64,000 nt of DNA from an uncultured Lactobacillus sp. (GCA_946482465.1 CAMLRL010000001.1:121489-185488), one strand, 5' to 3'. Positions 1 to 14,778 are shown, counted from the stretch's first letter. Numbers and translations are program-made. Notes: a model not told the origin generated them from the sequence alone.

Positions 1-2672
1 TGCTCCAAACGCTTTAAAGACTTATTCTTCTCATCTGTATAACTATCATCCGTATATAGATATGGGTCATCTGTTTCAGGTTTCCAAGTTTCAGGTTTCC
101 AAACCGTTTCTTTTCCCTTTGGATCTGTTATGACTGCCTGAACATGAGCCTTAGTACCACCAGGCAGAAGCAGACCAAATATTCCATCACTAGTTACTCC
201 ATCTTCTTTTTCTTTGTAATGTAATACCTGACCACTGATTGTACTCGTACCTTTAGCTGAATCATATGTTACATGAACCGTATTAGGATCTATATCCAAG
301 AAACCACTTGGGTTGGCTGGTTTAAAAGCGATATTGTTGTATCCAGGATTAGTTGGATCAGAGAAAGCAAATTTAATAACTTGTTTGAAAATATCATCAT
401 ACGATGTGCCAGCTCCCTCATTAGCTTTAGCCCATGCATCTAGCATACCTGCAACTTTATCGTATTTTTGTAATATTGCTTGGACCTGTTTATTATTGTC
501 TAATAAAGCTTTCTCTTTATTAGTGAATTTTCTCGTTCCATTCAGAAGTTCTAGATAAGGAACATTCATTTCAACTGAATTTTTACCTGTATTTTCAACT
601 TGCAAAACGTGGAAAGGAGGTAACACAAGTTTCATATCAGGATGTAATTCATCAGGAGTTAAAACCTGACGAACATTAGTAATAGTGATATTGCTTTGAC
701 CAACAATACTAGTCCCATCTGCATGATTTAAATGACAATCCAAGATTAATGATGTAGGGTTATTAACAATTAAGTTTCCCGGTGCATCTACTAAAATAAT
801 ATCTTCTGTACCAGCACCTGTTTTGGCGCCAACAGTTTTATCATCAGTTAATTTAATATTGAACGCACCGTTTTCAACATCTGCGTTACCTTTAATATAA
901 ACAAGCGTACCTGAATAATTACCCATATCATTCCCAACAACATTTAATTGAGAATTGGGATTAATAGTAAAAGAACCTCCATCATAAATTAGGTATCTAT
1001 TATTACCACTATAATTAGCTATATCACCATTGGTTTTGACATTAACTATACCTTGATAATCCTTACCATTTGAATCAGTGCCACTATTAATATTGAACGA
1101 AGAAGAATTACTGTCATTGATGTAAATACCAGTAGCCTGCTTATTATCATAAACACCAGTGTATGCAGAATTACCTGAGTTATCAATGCCAACATTGATA
1201 TTCAATGTTCCTTTAACATCAACTGTATTACTACTACCTCTCATAACAACTGCGAAAATTGTACCAGTATTTTCAGCATTATTTGTTGAAGTGTATTTAC
1301 TCTTATCATAATTGCCAGCAGGATTAAGTGTTACATTTGCTTTTGGCTCCACAGTAACCGCATTATTTGAACCAGCCATTTCTATGACATTTCCACCAAA
1401 TGTTGTTCCTGTAAAAGTACAACCACTTTCAAAATCAATACTGTTATTAGAGCCAGTGAATTCAAAAAGTTGTTGTCTATTGTCTGCATAAGCGCTGTTT
1501 GTTCCATCATGTCTTACATATGGAACGTAGATTGTTTCCGCAATAACATTGCCTTTTATGTGGATTCTTGCACCAGATGTACTATGAACCAATTGTGTTC
1601 CGTGATATTCAACATTCTTAAATGTTACATCACAACCTTTTCTATAGTTGTCAGTTCTGATAACACCATAATCATCACCACTATACAAATTCAAATTTTC
1701 ATAAGTCAAATCCAATGCTTCACTACTAGAAGCTCTTACACACGGATCATATCCATTGAAATCTATTTTTCTACGTTCATTTCCATATGATTTTACCAAG
1801 AGCTTTCTGCCGTATATATATTTATATGAACTATTACTAGATCCATTGTCAGCGTAAATGTCTTGCATAATATCAATCTCAGATATACGTTTAGTCTCAT
1901 CAGGCTGATTTACATTTTTAAAGCATTCATCATTTTTAAAAGCATTGAGAAACTGATTCCAATTATATGCGTGTGCTACGCCATTTACCACAGTTGCATA
2001 GTCACCGGTTTTATCGTCGTTAGCTGTATCATTAGCCAATTTCTTAGCTTCATTAGCTTTTGAATCTTGAGTAGTATCAGTATCTTTACCTGAATTAGTA
2101 GTGTCACCAGTTACATCAGTTGGCAACTTAGTATTGTCAGAGTTGTGATCATCCGAACCAGTTATGTCAGTTGGAGTCTTATCAGTAGTGGTATCTTGAT
2201 TGCCTTCATCTGAGCCAGTTGCAGGAGTAGTTGCACTATTGCCAGTTGAATCAGAAGTTTCCTGTTTGTCCTTATCAGTTTTATCTTTAGCAGTAGTATC
2301 AGTCTTGTCCTTAGAACTGGTATCTTTTACTTCATCAGTCTTTGAGCTTTTTAAGAATGAACTCAAACCTGAAAAAGTTGACAAGTCCGTTTCATTCTTC
2401 TTTTTAGACGCAGCAGCGTCTGCCTTGGTTTTATCCTTAGTACCTGTTTCCTTAGTTCCAGTATTAGAGTTATCCCTGTTCGACTCCTCTGTGACATTTT
2501 GTGATGGATCTATAGTATCAGCTTTTACGCTTTGGCTATTCAGACCAAAGAAAGTAAAACCCAGCAAAACAGAAGCAGCACCAATACTCAATTTACGAAT
2601 TGAGAAGTGGTCCTGCTTGTCCTGCATCTCCATCTTCCTTAATCTTTCATTATAATTATTTTTTCCTAGCAT
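1..2672 (-). CDS. Large cell-surface adhesin, YSIRK-type signal peptide and pectate-lyase-like repeat region (C-terminus beyond window edge)
   Basis: Minus-strand ORF open to the window edge, so absent from the ORF track. Starts MLGKNNYNERLRKMEMQDKQDHFSIRKLSIGAASVLLGFTFFGLNSQSVKAD, then a Thr/Ser/Asp-rich linker (~2050-2500), then Asn/Gly-rich beta-helix-like repeats (e.g. GSNNAVTVEPKANVTLNPAG). Confidence 0.85.
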   Translation of the reverse strand, partial: MLGKNNYNERLRKMEMQDKQDHFSIRKLSIGAASVLLGFTFFGLNSQSVKADTIDPSQNVTEESNRDNSNTGTKETGTKDKTKADAAASKKKNETDLSTFSGLSSFLKSSKTDEVKDTSSKDKTDTTAKDKTDKDKQETSDSTGNSATTPATGSDEGNQDTTTDKTPTDITGSDDHNSDNTKLPTDVTGDTTNSGKDTDTTQDSKANEAKKLANDTANDDKTGDYATVVNGVAHAYNWNQFLNAFKNDECFKNVNQPDETKRISEIDIMQDIYADNGSSNSSYKYIYGRKLLVKSYGNERRKIDFNGYDPCVRASSSEALDLTYENLNLYSGDDYGVIRTDNYRKGCDVTFKNVEYHGTQLVHSTSGARIHIKGNVIAETIYVPYVRHDGTNSAYADNRQQLFEFTGSNNSIDFESGCTFTGTTFGGNVIEMAGSNNAVTVEPKANVTLNPAGNYDKSKYTSTNNAENTGTIFAVVMRGSSNTVDVKGTLNINVGIDNSGNSAYTGVYDNKQATGIYINDSNSSSFNINSGTDSNGKDYQGIVNVKTNGDIANYSGNNRYLIYDGGSFTINPNSQLNVVGNDMGNYSGTLVYIKGNADVENGAFNIKLTDDKTVGAKTGAGTEDIILVDAPGNLIVNNPTSLILDCHLNHADGTSIVGQSNITITNVRQVLTPDELHPDMKLVLPPFHVLQVENTGKNSVEMNVPYLELLNGTRKFTNKEKALLDNNKQVQAILQKYDKVAGMLDAWAKANEGAGTSYDDIFKQVIKFAFSDPTNPGYNNIAFKPANPSGFLDIDPNTVHVTYDSAKGTSTISGQVLHYKEKEDGVTSDGIFGLLLPGGTKAHVQAVITDPKGKETVWKPETWKPETDDPYLYTDDSYTDEKNKSLKRLE

Positions 2673-3313
2673 ATTTATCCTTCCTAAAAAAGTATGTATG
2701 TTTAGTATGTTCGAATACTATTCTAGAATAGTCAAATATTAATGTCAATATAATATCTATAACTAATGTTGTATTTATAAATAACTACACAATTTAAATT
2801 GATAAATTTTAAAAAAGAAAAAACGATATATTTGCTAAATATTTTATTAAGCTCTTAATTTTTATGCTAAAAATAACATAATAAAGAGCATTAAAATTGA
2901 CTTTTAAATATTTATCCTGAATATTTTTCAGCTAAAAATAATATAATAATTTTTAAAACTATTTGTATTATGATTACTAAAAACATTAAATTATGCTTTA
3001 TTTTTAAAACTTTTTAGTGATATTAGTAGGGGTTTCGAAAGAATAAAAATTAAGTAGATTTCATAACAAACCAAAAAATTTAAAATAAATCTATACTTTC
3101 ATACTCAAACTTATTCATAAAAATTTAATAACTTGTTTTATTTTTATCTTTAAGAAAACTAATAATAAAAAACGCGCTTCATAACGATTTTTTGAAAATC
3201 TATTTTGCTATTAAAAAATAAATACAAACTATAAAATAATAAATTAGTACCATAATTGTATGAGAAAAAATTATTTTCACTCATAAGGAATTTGGATATT
3301 TGAAATCTCTATC

Positions 3314-3345
3314 TTGACAAATGAAGTCATGCTTAGTAGTATAAT
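3314..3345 (+). promoter_or_regulatory. Promoter for the structured RNA (TTGACA, then TAGTATAAT)
   Basis: TTGACA at 3314-3319; TAGTAT at 3337-3342 (17-nt spacer), immediately upstream of the RNA closing stem. Confidence 0.55.
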
Positions 3346-3348
3346 AAT

Positions 3349-3545
3349 TGATCTGAGTTGATCGACTAGCTTAATTGTATAAGGTTGACCGGTCAAACAT
3401 AAGACATGCGAGATAGTAAATAACTTTCGAATCGGAATACTATCTTTTGCGATAGGATCCATATTCGTTGCGCTACTTCTCATTTTTTGAACACTGCGGG
3501 TTCAACAAGCATTGTTTTGCTATGTTTCGACGACTCGGATTTCTT
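3349..3545 (+). ncRNA. ssrS: Candidate 6S RNA
   Basis: ~197-nt intergenic segment. The 5' end ATCTGAGTTGATCG (3351-3364) pairs with the 3' end CGACGACTCGGAT (3528-3540), with wobbles and a one-base bulge. Internal pairing is compatible (TTGACC with GGTTCAA; TAGC with GCTA). Promoter upstream, terminator hairpin downstream, no convincing ORF. Confidence 0.6.
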
Positions 3546-3557
3546 GAGAATTTTAGG

Positions 3558-3583
3558 AAACGGTCTGTTGACCGTTTTTTTTA
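3558..3583 (+). terminator. Rho-independent terminator after the ncRNA
   Basis: AAACGGTC-TGTT-GACCGTTT followed by a T-run. Confidence 0.7.
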
Positions 3584-3594
3584 TTGGAGTTTTT

Positions 3595-3876
3595 ATGATT
3601 ATCAAAGTTGCTATCATAATTTATTTAGCTGTGTTGCTTTTAACTGCGTATTATCTCTGGCATAATCGCAAGACTCACTTTCTAATATATAACAGCAAGA
3701 ATATTGCTAATTTCAGTTCAATTATGACTGGAACTGCTATCCTACTGGTTATCGAAAGTCTGATAGGAATTTTTCTGGCTTTCCAGTCTAACGAATATCT
3801 TAACCTCATTACCTTGGCACTTAGTACAGTTACTATTTTAATTTTTAGCCTTTTACTTAATCAAAAGGATGATTAA
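3595..3876 (+). CDS. Small three-TM membrane protein (conserved hypothetical)
   Basis: MIIKVAIIIYLAVLLLTAYYLWHNRK...LLLNQKDD, start after GGAG. The longer track ORF (3487) starts inside the ncRNA. Confidence 0.65.
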   Translation: MIIKVAIIIYLAVLLLTAYYLWHNRKTHFLIYNSKNIANFSSIMTGTAILLVIESLIGIFLAFQSNEYLNLITLALSTVTILIFSLLLNQKDD

Positions 3877-3920
3877 TTGGACTAAAATTTGGTAAAATAG
3901 TGGTGAGAGAGGTGTTTTTA

Positions 3921-4376
3921 ATGATGAAACAATATCACCGTATTCAAGTTGCAGTTGATGGCTCAAAAGAAGCCGATTTAGCTTTCAAAAAAGCTATCGC
4001 TGCTGCTAAGCGAAACGAAGCTGCTTTGGAAATTTTACATGTCATTGATACTAGATCTTTTCAAAACGTGTCTAGTTTTGATTCCGAGATGGTAGAACAA
4101 GTGTCTAATGATGCTAAAGAAAAACTGCAGAACTACTACAATAAAGCTACAGAAGCTGGGGTTAAGGAAGTTCATTACTCAATTGAATTTGGCTCTCCCA
4201 AAGCAATTATTGCCCATCAGTTTCCGCAAAAGCACCAAATTGATTTAATTGTGTTAGGCGCAACGGGACTTAATGCCGTTGAACGAATATTGATCGGCAG
4301 TGTAACTGAATATGTAACCAGAACAGCAGATTGTGACGTTTTGGTTTGCCGTTCAAATGAAAATCTAACTAAGTAA
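3921..4376 (+). CDS. Universal stress protein (UspA family)
   Basis: MMKQYHRIQVAVDGSKEADLAF...IVLGATGLNAVERILIGSVTEYVTRTADCDVLVCR; classic Usp motif. Confidence 0.92.
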   Translation: MMKQYHRIQVAVDGSKEADLAFKKAIAAAKRNEAALEILHVIDTRSFQNVSSFDSEMVEQVSNDAKEKLQNYYNKATEAGVKEVHYSIEFGSPKAIIAHQFPQKHQIDLIVLGATGLNAVERILIGSVTEYVTRTADCDVLVCRSNENLTK

Positions 4377-4409
4377 AAAAGAGCATTTCATCTCTGAAAT
4401 GCTCTTTTT
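4376..4409. terminator. Bidirectional terminator between uspA and rodA
   Basis: AAAAGAGCATTTCA-TCTC-TGAAATGCTCTTTTT. Confidence 0.85.
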
Positions 4410-4426
4410 GTGTGTTATTAAAATTT

Positions 4427-5620
4427 TTAAAAGTCTCCTGCCCTACTAAACATGTAGTCTTTATTATGAAACTTCATAGACAAAATCATCCCTATACCAA
4501 TCATATTACCAATTAAGGCTGATCCACCCTGGGAAATAAACGGTAATGGAATACCGGTCAATGGCAAAAGGTCAATACTCATACCGATATTTTCAAAAAC
4601 ATGGAAAAGGATCATCATAATTACGCCTGTCGACACATAAGAATAAAATGCATTCTTAGTATCAAATGTTATCCGGACCATTTGGACTATCAAGTATAAA
4701 TAAAGCAAAATAACTGCTACACTACCGACAAAACCAAATGATTCACCTATTACCGAGTAAACCATATCTGAGCCACGAACTGGTACGTAAACACTTAGAT
4801 TTCCAAAGCCATTACCAAAAATCTGCCCTGATCCAATCGCTTGCATACTCTGCCACAATTGATAGGCTGCTTTAGACGTGTCCGTAGATGGATTCAGCCA
4901 TGACATGATACGAGCAAATTGGTACGGTTGAAAAGAATGACTTAGAATAACTTGACCGCCTGGTGTAGTGACCATAAAAATCACTATTGCACCCATAATT
5001 GCAACTATGATAAACATTGGTGTTATTATCTTCCAAGATATTCCTGAAACAATAATTACCCCACCAACTATAGCGAAAAAGACAAGCATCGTGCCGAAAT
5101 CATTTTGCAATTTTAAAAGTACGGCAATTGGTAGCAACCAAGCAAGCATTTTCCCAATTAAAATCCAATCGTTTTTAATGGTATGAGCAAACTTATCATT
5201 ATGTTCTCGGACAACCCGCGCCAACATCAAGATAAACGCCGGTTTCATGACCTCTGACGGCTGAAAAGAAATTGGTCCTAGCTTAAACCAGCTTTTGGCG
5301 CCGGCATCTGCAGCTATACTGCGATTGTAAAAGAACAAAACCGCAATCAAAAGTACTATTCCTAATCCGTATACATAAGGTGCAATCCGGTAGAGCTGTT
5401 CAGCATCAAATTGAATGACAAAAATCACGATGGCAAATGAAATAATATACCAGAGAGCCTGCATTGCCACAGCCCTTACTGGGCTGCCCATGTGACTGGG
5501 GTCATCAATTGCCGCAAAATAAATGGAATATAGGCCCACTGCTGCTAAAAGCAGCACAGGGAAAACAATATTCCACGCGATGCGATCAAAAAGATTGGTT
5601 TTATTTTGTACTTTGACCAT
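4427..5620 (-). CDS. rodA: Rod shape-determining protein RodA (SEDS family)
   Basis: SEDS family multi-TM protein with FQPSE(V/L)MKP and LPFISQGGSAL motifs. Confidence 0.93.
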   Translation of the reverse strand: MVKVQNKTNLFDRIAWNIVFPVLLLAAVGLYSIYFAAIDDPSHMGSPVRAVAMQALWYIISFAIVIFVIQFDAEQLYRIAPYVYGLGIVLLIAVLFFYNRSIAADAGAKSWFKLGPISFQPSEVMKPAFILMLARVVREHNDKFAHTIKNDWILIGKMLAWLLPIAVLLKLQNDFGTMLVFFAIVGGVIIVSGISWKIITPMFIIVAIMGAIVIFMVTTPGGQVILSHSFQPYQFARIMSWLNPSTDTSKAAYQLWQSMQAIGSGQIFGNGFGNLSVYVPVRGSDMVYSVIGESFGFVGSVAVILLYLYLIVQMVRITFDTKNAFYSYVSTGVIMMILFHVFENIGMSIDLLPLTGIPLPFISQGGSALIGNMIGIGMILSMKFHNKDYMFSRAGDF

Positions 5621-5636
5621 TAACTATCACAACCTA

Positions 5637-5864
5637 TTATTTTTCATGTAAAGCAAAGTATGAGAGCAAGTCATTAATAATGCTTTCTAAACTTTTAGCA
5701 TACAAGATACTATTGGTTTTGCCTGTCGTAGCACGGTATCGTCCGCTTAACTTTTCAATTACACCAATAGATTTTTTCTGGGGAATAACTACTTCCCATG
5801 TTGGGTTTTCCTTGCCCTTGACTTCGTTAATTTCAACATTAATATTTTCAGGTTTTTTTGACAT
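5637..5864 (-). CDS. DUF2969 family protein
   Basis: 75 aa, typical rodA/yidD neighbour in Lactobacillaceae. Confidence 0.75.
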   Translation of the reverse strand: MSKKPENINVEINEVKGKENPTWEVVIPQKKSIGVIEKLSGRYRATTGKTNSILYAKSLESIINDLLSYFALHEK

Positions 5865-5872
5865 AAATTCTC

Positions 5873-6166
5873 CTACTTCATATTTGGATGAAATTTCTTT
5901 GCAATAATTTCATCTTCATATCTTTCTGGATGAGGATTACGAAATATAGTAAATTTATCTGGTACCGGATCAACACCGCCACGCACAAAAGGATTGCACC
6001 GTAAAATCCGAGCAATACCCATAATTAGTCCTAAAATAGGACCAAATTTAGTTAAAGCGTCGACCATATAGGTCGAGCAAGTCGGATAATATCGGCACGA
6101 TTTTGGCAAAGCCGGAGAAATAAATTTCTGGTAGATTTTAACTAAATAAATTAAAATTTTTCGCAA
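5873..6166 (-). CDS. yidD: Membrane protein insertion efficiency factor YidD
   Basis: [31 protein letters not shown]...[13 protein letters not shown]. Confidence 0.95.
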   Translation of the reverse strand: MRKILIYLVKIYQKFISPALPKSCRYYPTCSTYMVDALTKFGPILGLIMGIARILRCNPFVRGGVDPVPDKFTIFRNPHPERYEDEIIAKKFHPNMK

Positions 6167-6182
6167 ACCGGGCCTCCAAAAA

Positions 6183-7172
6183 CTAGTGGCGCTGATGTTT
6201 TTCGATATTCTTGAGCAAAATTCCAGTTCCCAGCGCTACGGCTTCAAGTGGATGATCAGCCGTTAACACAGGCACCTTGAGGTAATAAGAAATCAGCTTA
6301 TCAATATTCTTAAGCAATGCTCCACCACCAGTCAGCATGATTCCTCTATCGATGATATCAGCGGAAAGCTCAGGCGGAGTTTTTTCCAAAACTTCTTTGG
6401 TAGCTGCAATAATAGTCATTAAGCCATCGTGCAGTGCCTCTTGAATTTCAGGAGCAGACACCGTTGCTTGTTTAGGCAAACCATCAACTACATCACGACC
6501 ACGTACTGTGATAGTTTCGTTTTTATCTGGTTCAAAAGCACTACCAATTTCAATTTTAATTTGTTCAGCTGTGCGAGAACCTATCAGTAAATTATGTTTG
6601 TTCTTAATGTAAGAAACAACTGCCTGATTCATATGATCACCGGCATAGCGCAGTGATTGACTCGTAACTATCTCACCCATTGATAAAACAGCAATATCGG
6701 TAGTACCACCACCAATATCGATTACAATGTTTCCTTGAGGTTTGAAAATATCAAGGCCCGCACCAACAGCAGCAACTTTAGGCTCAAAATCAAGGTAGAC
6801 TTTGCCTCCACCAGACTTTTCAGCAGCCTGAATAATTGCTTTCTGTTCAATTGATGTTACTCCTGTAGGAGCACAAATTAAAATATTTGGCTTGGACATG
6901 AAGCCTTTAACGTTTAATTTTTCAATAAAGTAGGACAGCATTGCCTCTGTGATATCAAAATCTGCTATCACGCCATTTTTTAAAGGACGAATTACTCTGA
7001 TGTTACCAGGGGTCCGCCCTACCATCTTATAAGCTTCTGTTCCAACAGCTACCACTTTATTTGTACTTGTATTAACAGCAACAACTGAAGGCTCATTTAA
7101 AACAATTCCCTTACCGGAAACGTTAATAAGCACATTAGCTGTTCCTAAATCTATTCCTATATCTCGTGCCAC
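6183..7172 (-). CDS. mreB: Rod shape-determining protein MreB/Mbl
   Basis: [32 protein letters not shown]; actin-like ATPase motifs. Confidence 0.93.
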   Translation of the reverse strand: MARDIGIDLGTANVLINVSGKGIVLNEPSVVAVNTSTNKVVAVGTEAYKMVGRTPGNIRVIRPLKNGVIADFDITEAMLSYFIEKLNVKGFMSKPNILICAPTGVTSIEQKAIIQAAEKSGGGKVYLDFEPKVAAVGAGLDIFKPQGNIVIDIGGGTTDIAVLSMGEIVTSQSLRYAGDHMNQAVVSYIKNKHNLLIGSRTAEQIKIEIGSAFEPDKNETITVRGRDVVDGLPKQATVSAPEIQEALHDGLMTIIAATKEVLEKTPPELSADIIDRGIMLTGGGALLKNIDKLISYYLKVPVLTADHPLEAVALGTGILLKNIEKHQRH

Positions 7173-7253
7173 AATAATCCTCCATCATATTCAATGTATA
7201 TTTTACCATAAAGATTTTAAGTTTGTGGGCGACTTTACCCGCTTTACCAAGTC

Positions 7254-7484
7254 TTAAAAGAAATTGCTCAGTTGCATAGAAGTGTCAATTAAGGTAATGA
7301 AGAAATTACCCACTAGAAAACCTAAGGCAATAGCCGCAAAAATTAGAAACAGCTGGGCTTCAAATACTTTATTCTTACGAATTATGTTTTCAATACGTAC
7401 GCTTTTCATGATTTGAAACGACAAGCCAATCGTAATTAAATAAATTATTATACTAATTAAGGCATGAACGCCAAGTTGAAACAT
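7254..7484 (-). CDS. DUF1146 family small membrane protein
   Basis: Two-TM protein MFQLGVHALISIIIYLITIGLSFQIMKSVRIE... between atpC and mreB; the N-terminal extension in the track ORF overlaps the atp terminator. Confidence 0.75.
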   Translation of the reverse strand: MFQLGVHALISIIIYLITIGLSFQIMKSVRIENIIRKNKVFEAQLFLIFAAIALGFLVGNFFITLIDTSMQLSNFF

Positions 7485-7512
7485 ATTTTTTCTCACTTTT
7501 CTTAAGTCACAA

Positions 7513-7550
7513 TAAAAGCGGACACACAAAGTAGTGCATCCGCTTAAAAC
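7513..7550 (-). terminator. atp operon terminator
   Basis: AAGCGGA...TCCGCTT inverted repeat just after the atpC stop. Confidence 0.7.
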
Positions 7551-7557
7551 TTTAATT

Positions 7558-7995
7558 CTATTTGTCTGAGTTGTAAACACTTATTCTGTTTATTGCCCTT
7601 CTTAATGCAACTTGTGCCCTTTCAAGAGACTTCTGGTCATGCTCTGCTTGAGCCTTCTTCAAGGCATTTTGAGCACGTTCCCTAGCAGCCTTAGCTCGAG
7701 ACACATCAATATTACCGGCACGTTCTGCGCTATCAGCAATGATTGTAGCTACATTATTGGAAAATTCAAAGTAACCGCCACTGACTGCAATATGGTTAAC
7801 CACATTGTTCATTTCACGGCTTCTCTTAACCTTAATTTCACCAATTGCAAGTGGAGTCAAAATCGGCAAGTGATTATACATGACCGAGCGTTGACCATCT
7901 ATTGCTCGCATTTCGACAATGCTGGAATGGTGGGAAAAAATCAGACCATCAGGAGTTACAATATTTACCATAAAAAGTTTTTCTGGATCTGCCAT
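7558..7995 (-). CDS. atpC: F0F1 ATP synthase epsilon subunit
   Basis: Position and family sequence. Confidence 0.95.
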   Translation of the reverse strand: MADPEKLFMVNIVTPDGLIFSHHSSIVEMRAIDGQRSVMYNHLPILTPLAIGEIKVKRSREMNNVVNHIAVSGGYFEFSNNVATIIADSAERAGNIDVSRAKAARERAQNALKKAQAEHDQKSLERAQVALRRAINRISVYNSDK

Positions 7996-8006
7996 TTGAC
8001 ATCACC

Positions 8007-9464
<1,458 letters not shown>

Positions 9465-9468
9465 TTAA

Positions 9469-10431
9469 TTATTTCAAAGCATTAGCACCACTGACAATTT
9501 CAGTAATTTCAGTAGTGATTTCTGCTTGTCTTGCACGGTTTAATTTAGTAGTTAAACTCGAAACCAAATCGTCAACGTTATCCGTAGCACTCTGCATCGC
9601 AGTCATTGAGCTAGCGTGTTCAGCAGTCTTGGCATCCAGAATTGCGCCGTAAATAGTTGAACGGGCATATTGAGGAATTAATGTAGTTAAGACAGCATTA
9701 ACGTTTGGCTCGATATCGTATTCTAAATCTTTATGTGCTTCAGCTTCTTTGACACCAATATCAATATCGACAATTGGCAACATTTTTTCAACCCGAAATG
9801 CAGATGACAAAGAGTTAATATGGTGAGTATAACAAACATATAACTCATCATATACGCCATTCAAATACATTTTGATCGCAGTTGAAACAATTGGTAAAAC
9901 TTCATCAAAGGTCGGCACGTCACTAATATTGTCATTTTCATAGACAACATTCAGATTATTTTTCTTGAAAAAGTCAGCCCCAACAGACCCTACAGCCAGA
10001 ACTTTGATATCTTTATGTTCAGCGCGAGAGTCTTCAAATAATCCCATCATGTTTTTAATGACAGCACTATTATAGGAACCAACTAAACCACGGTCACCAG
10101 TGATGACTAAATAACCTGTGGAATTAACCTTTTTACGTGCTTGAACCATATCGGAAACAATACCTAAGCCGAAAACATTTTCGTAATCGATTTTGCTAAT
10201 GCTCTCATTGTCGATTGCCACATTTGCCTTATGCAAGTGGTTTACAACCTCGGCACTCATTAAACGCGATAAAGTTTGCCGCACATGATCATTATAAATC
10301 GTGTAGCCTTTATCCCGTTTTTCCGTTTGGTTCAACTTTGACGCGGAAACCATTCTCATGGCTTCAGTGATTTTACCAGTTTGCTTAACTGAAGCAATTT
10401 TTCTCTTCAACGCAAGTAAAGATGCAGGCAT
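9469..10431 (-). CDS. atpG: F0F1 ATP synthase gamma subunit
   Basis: [32 protein letters not shown]. Confidence 0.98.
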   Translation of the reverse strand: MPASLLALKRKIASVKQTGKITEAMRMVSASKLNQTEKRDKGYTIYNDHVRQTLSRLMSAEVVNHLHKANVAIDNESISKIDYENVFGLGIVSDMVQARKKVNSTGYLVITGDRGLVGSYNSAVIKNMMGLFEDSRAEHKDIKVLAVGSVGADFFKKNNLNVVYENDNISDVPTFDEVLPIVSTAIKMYLNGVYDELYVCYTHHINSLSSAFRVEKMLPIVDIDIGVKEAEAHKDLEYDIEPNVNAVLTTLIPQYARSTIYGAILDAKTAEHASSMTAMQSATDNVDDLVSSLTTKLNRARQAEITTEITEIVSGANALK

Positions 10432-10442
10432 AAAGCTACCTC

Positions 10443-12516
<2,074 letters not shown>

Positions 12517-12517
<1 letters not shown>

Positions 12518-13029
12518 TATTTATTCAGCCCCTTAATGAATTGATCGACTAAATCTTTTTGGTCATCAGCAGATAAATTCTTCGCAATTACTTTTTCCGC
12601 AATCGTCACAGAAATATCTGCAACTTGTGCACGAGCTTCATCTAACGCATCAGCTTTTGCTTGTGCAGCATCGGCTTTTGCCTTTTCATGAATTGAAGCA
12701 GCATTATTATTAGCCTCTGCCACAATCTGCGTACTTGTTTTTTCCGCATTTGCTTTTGCGTCAGTAAGTATTTGCGTTGCTTCTTGTCTTGAATTCTTCA
12801 AGGCAGCTTCACGCTCATTAGCCAAAACTTCGGCCTTTTTGCGATTGTCTGCAGCTGAATCAAGATCATTGATTACCTTTTGGCGTCTTTTTTCCATCAT
12901 GTCGGAAACAGGTCCCCACGCATAATGTTTAACCAAAATAAGTAAAATTGCAAAAACAATTAAATACCAGATAGTATTACCCAGATAAATATGACCTGCC
13001 GAGGCTGCAAATAAAATTTGAAATGTCAT
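12517..13029 (-). CDS. atpF: F0F1 ATP synthase subunit B
   Basis: N-terminal TM plus long Ala-rich coiled coil. Confidence 0.96.
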
Positions 13030-13074
13030 TTACTGCCCTTCTCTCTTTTATCTAAATTGTTTTAAATAAAAAAA

Positions 13075-13299
13075 TTAAACGAAGAGAATCAGGAAAGCAA
13101 CAACAATCGCCAAAATAGGAACGGCTTCAATCAGACCAACACCAATGAACATTGTTGATCTTAAGTTACCGGCGCTTTCTGGTTGACGAGCCATGCTCTC
13201 AACTGTCTTAGTAATAACTTTACCGTTACCCCAAGAAGCTGCTAAAGCAGCAATACCAGCTACGATAGCTGCTGAGATATATTTAAAAGCTTGTGACAT
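13075..13299 (-). CDS. atpE: F0F1 ATP synthase subunit C
   Basis: Two-TM proteolipid, 74 aa. Confidence 0.96.
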   Translation of the reverse strand: MSQAFKYISAAIVAGIAALAASWGNGKVITKTVESMARQPESAGNLRSTMFIGVGLIEAVPILAIVVAFLILFV

Positions 13300-13317
13300 A
13301 TTTAAACCTCCAATAAA

Positions 13318-14031
13318 TTATTCTTTTGTAACTTTTTTCCCAACATAAACCATGGATAAAGTTACGAAAACATATGCCTGGATAGAGCCAATGAAGACAG
13401 AGAATCCTTGCCAGATCATAGCTAACGGTGCTGCTAAAACCAAAGTGGTAACACCAAAGCTGGGAGCAAAGCTATTTCCTATTAAAGTTAATAACACTTC
13501 ACCAGCGTAAATATTACCATATAAACGCAAAGACAATGTCAAGAAGTTAGTGATCTCCTCAATCATATTGATTGGAAACAGGAAACTAACAGGTTCGGCA
13601 TAATTGCGCCAATAGCCACCAGTACCGAATTTTTGCATTCCGAAAGTGAATGAAAGAAGCAAGGTCATCATTGCAAATGACATTGTTGTCACTGGGTCTG
13701 CCGTAGGTGATTTAACAATCATAGTGTCGCCTACTTTAACTTCCAAGAAAAGTCCCAGTTGGTTCATAAACCAAATATAGATAAACAGAACAAAAGCATA
13801 AAGTGAAAGGTGCCTTCTGGCATCAGGATCACTGACATTGTCTTTAACAATACCATCAGTAAAATCAATCAGATATTCTAACACATTTTGCTTTTTATTT
13901 GGCTTCATTTCAACTTTGCGCGAAAGCCAAATGCAAACGAACAAAACCACAGCTGCCATCAATGTTGAGCCTATAATTCCTGTTAAATCAAATTTAAGAC
14001 CCAGGAATTTAAACACAAATGATCTCTCCAA
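13318..14031 (-). CDS. atpB: F0F1 ATP synthase subunit A
   Basis: SLRLYGNIYAGEVLL motif. Confidence 0.97.
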   Translation of the reverse strand: MERSFVFKFLGLKFDLTGIIGSTLMAAVVLFVCIWLSRKVEMKPNKKQNVLEYLIDFTDGIVKDNVSDPDARRHLSLYAFVLFIYIWFMNQLGLFLEVKVGDTMIVKSPTADPVTTMSFAMMTLLLSFTFGMQKFGTGGYWRNYAEPVSFLFPINMIEEITNFLTLSLRLYGNIYAGEVLLTLIGNSFAPSFGVTTLVLAAPLAMIWQGFSVFIGSIQAYVFVTLSMVYVGKKVTKE

Positions 14032-14148
14032 TACTTCGTGACCTCCCTTCTCGTGCCCAAATTATCGAACACTCATACAATATTAACACCATTCAATAAT
14101 TTTGTGAAAAATGAAAGCGAATTATACGATTATTTTACGCAAAAAAAT

Positions 14149-14778
14149 TTATTTAGTGCCAAATAACCGGTCGCCGGCATCACCTAGACCGGGAGTAATG
14201 TAGCCATTTGGTAATAATTTGTCATCTTCTGCTGCTGTATAAATATCAACGTCAGGATTTTCTTTTTGTATAGCCTTAACTCCCTCAGGTGCGGCAACCA
14301 AAACTGCAAGCTTAATATCTTTTACTCCACGCTTTTTCAAAGCACCAATTGCCATATTTGCAGAGCCACCGGTTGCAAGCATTGGGTCAACCACCAAGCA
14401 TTCACGTTCTGCAACATCCTTAGGCATCTTGCAGAAATATTCGTGCGGCTTAAGAGTTTCCTCATCCCGATACATGCCAATTACTCCTACTTTAGCTGAT
14501 GGAATCATTTCCATTACACCGTTAAGCATACCAATACCTGCACGCAAAATTGGCACAATAGTCAGCTTTTTACCGGCAATTTCTTTTTGAGTAGTCTTGC
14601 CAATTGGTGTTTCAATTTCAACATCTTTTAGTGGCAAATCTCTGGTAATCTCGTAAGTCATCAGCCCACCGATTTCACCAACAATGCGTCTAAACTCGTT
14701 GGAACTTGTTTCCTTACGCCTAATAATTGTTAACTTATGTTGAATTAACGGATGATTCAAAACCGTAAATTTGCCCAT
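14149..14778 (-). CDS. upp: Uracil phosphoribosyltransferase
   Basis: [29 protein letters not shown]. Confidence 0.97.
   Translation of the reverse strand: MGKFTVLNHPLIQHKLTIIRRKETSSNEFRRIVGEIGGLMTYEITRDLPLKDVEIETPIGKTTQKEIAGKKLTIVPILRAGIGMLNGVMEMIPSAKVGVIGMYRDEETLKPHEYFCKMPKDVAERECLVVDPMLATGGSANMAIGALKKRGVKDIKLAVLVAAPEGVKAIQKENPDVDIYTAAEDDKLLPNGYITPGLGDAGDRLFGTK

Noticed and set aside
2200-2655. 151-aa plus-strand ORF (MPSSEPVAGVVALLPVESEVSCLSLS...)
   Set aside because: Antisense of the adhesin's low-complexity Thr/Asp/Ser linker; composition artefact.
3468-3876. Plus-strand ORFs starting at 3468 and 3487
   Set aside because: Their 5' parts lie within the structured RNA and terminator; the credible gene starts at 3595.
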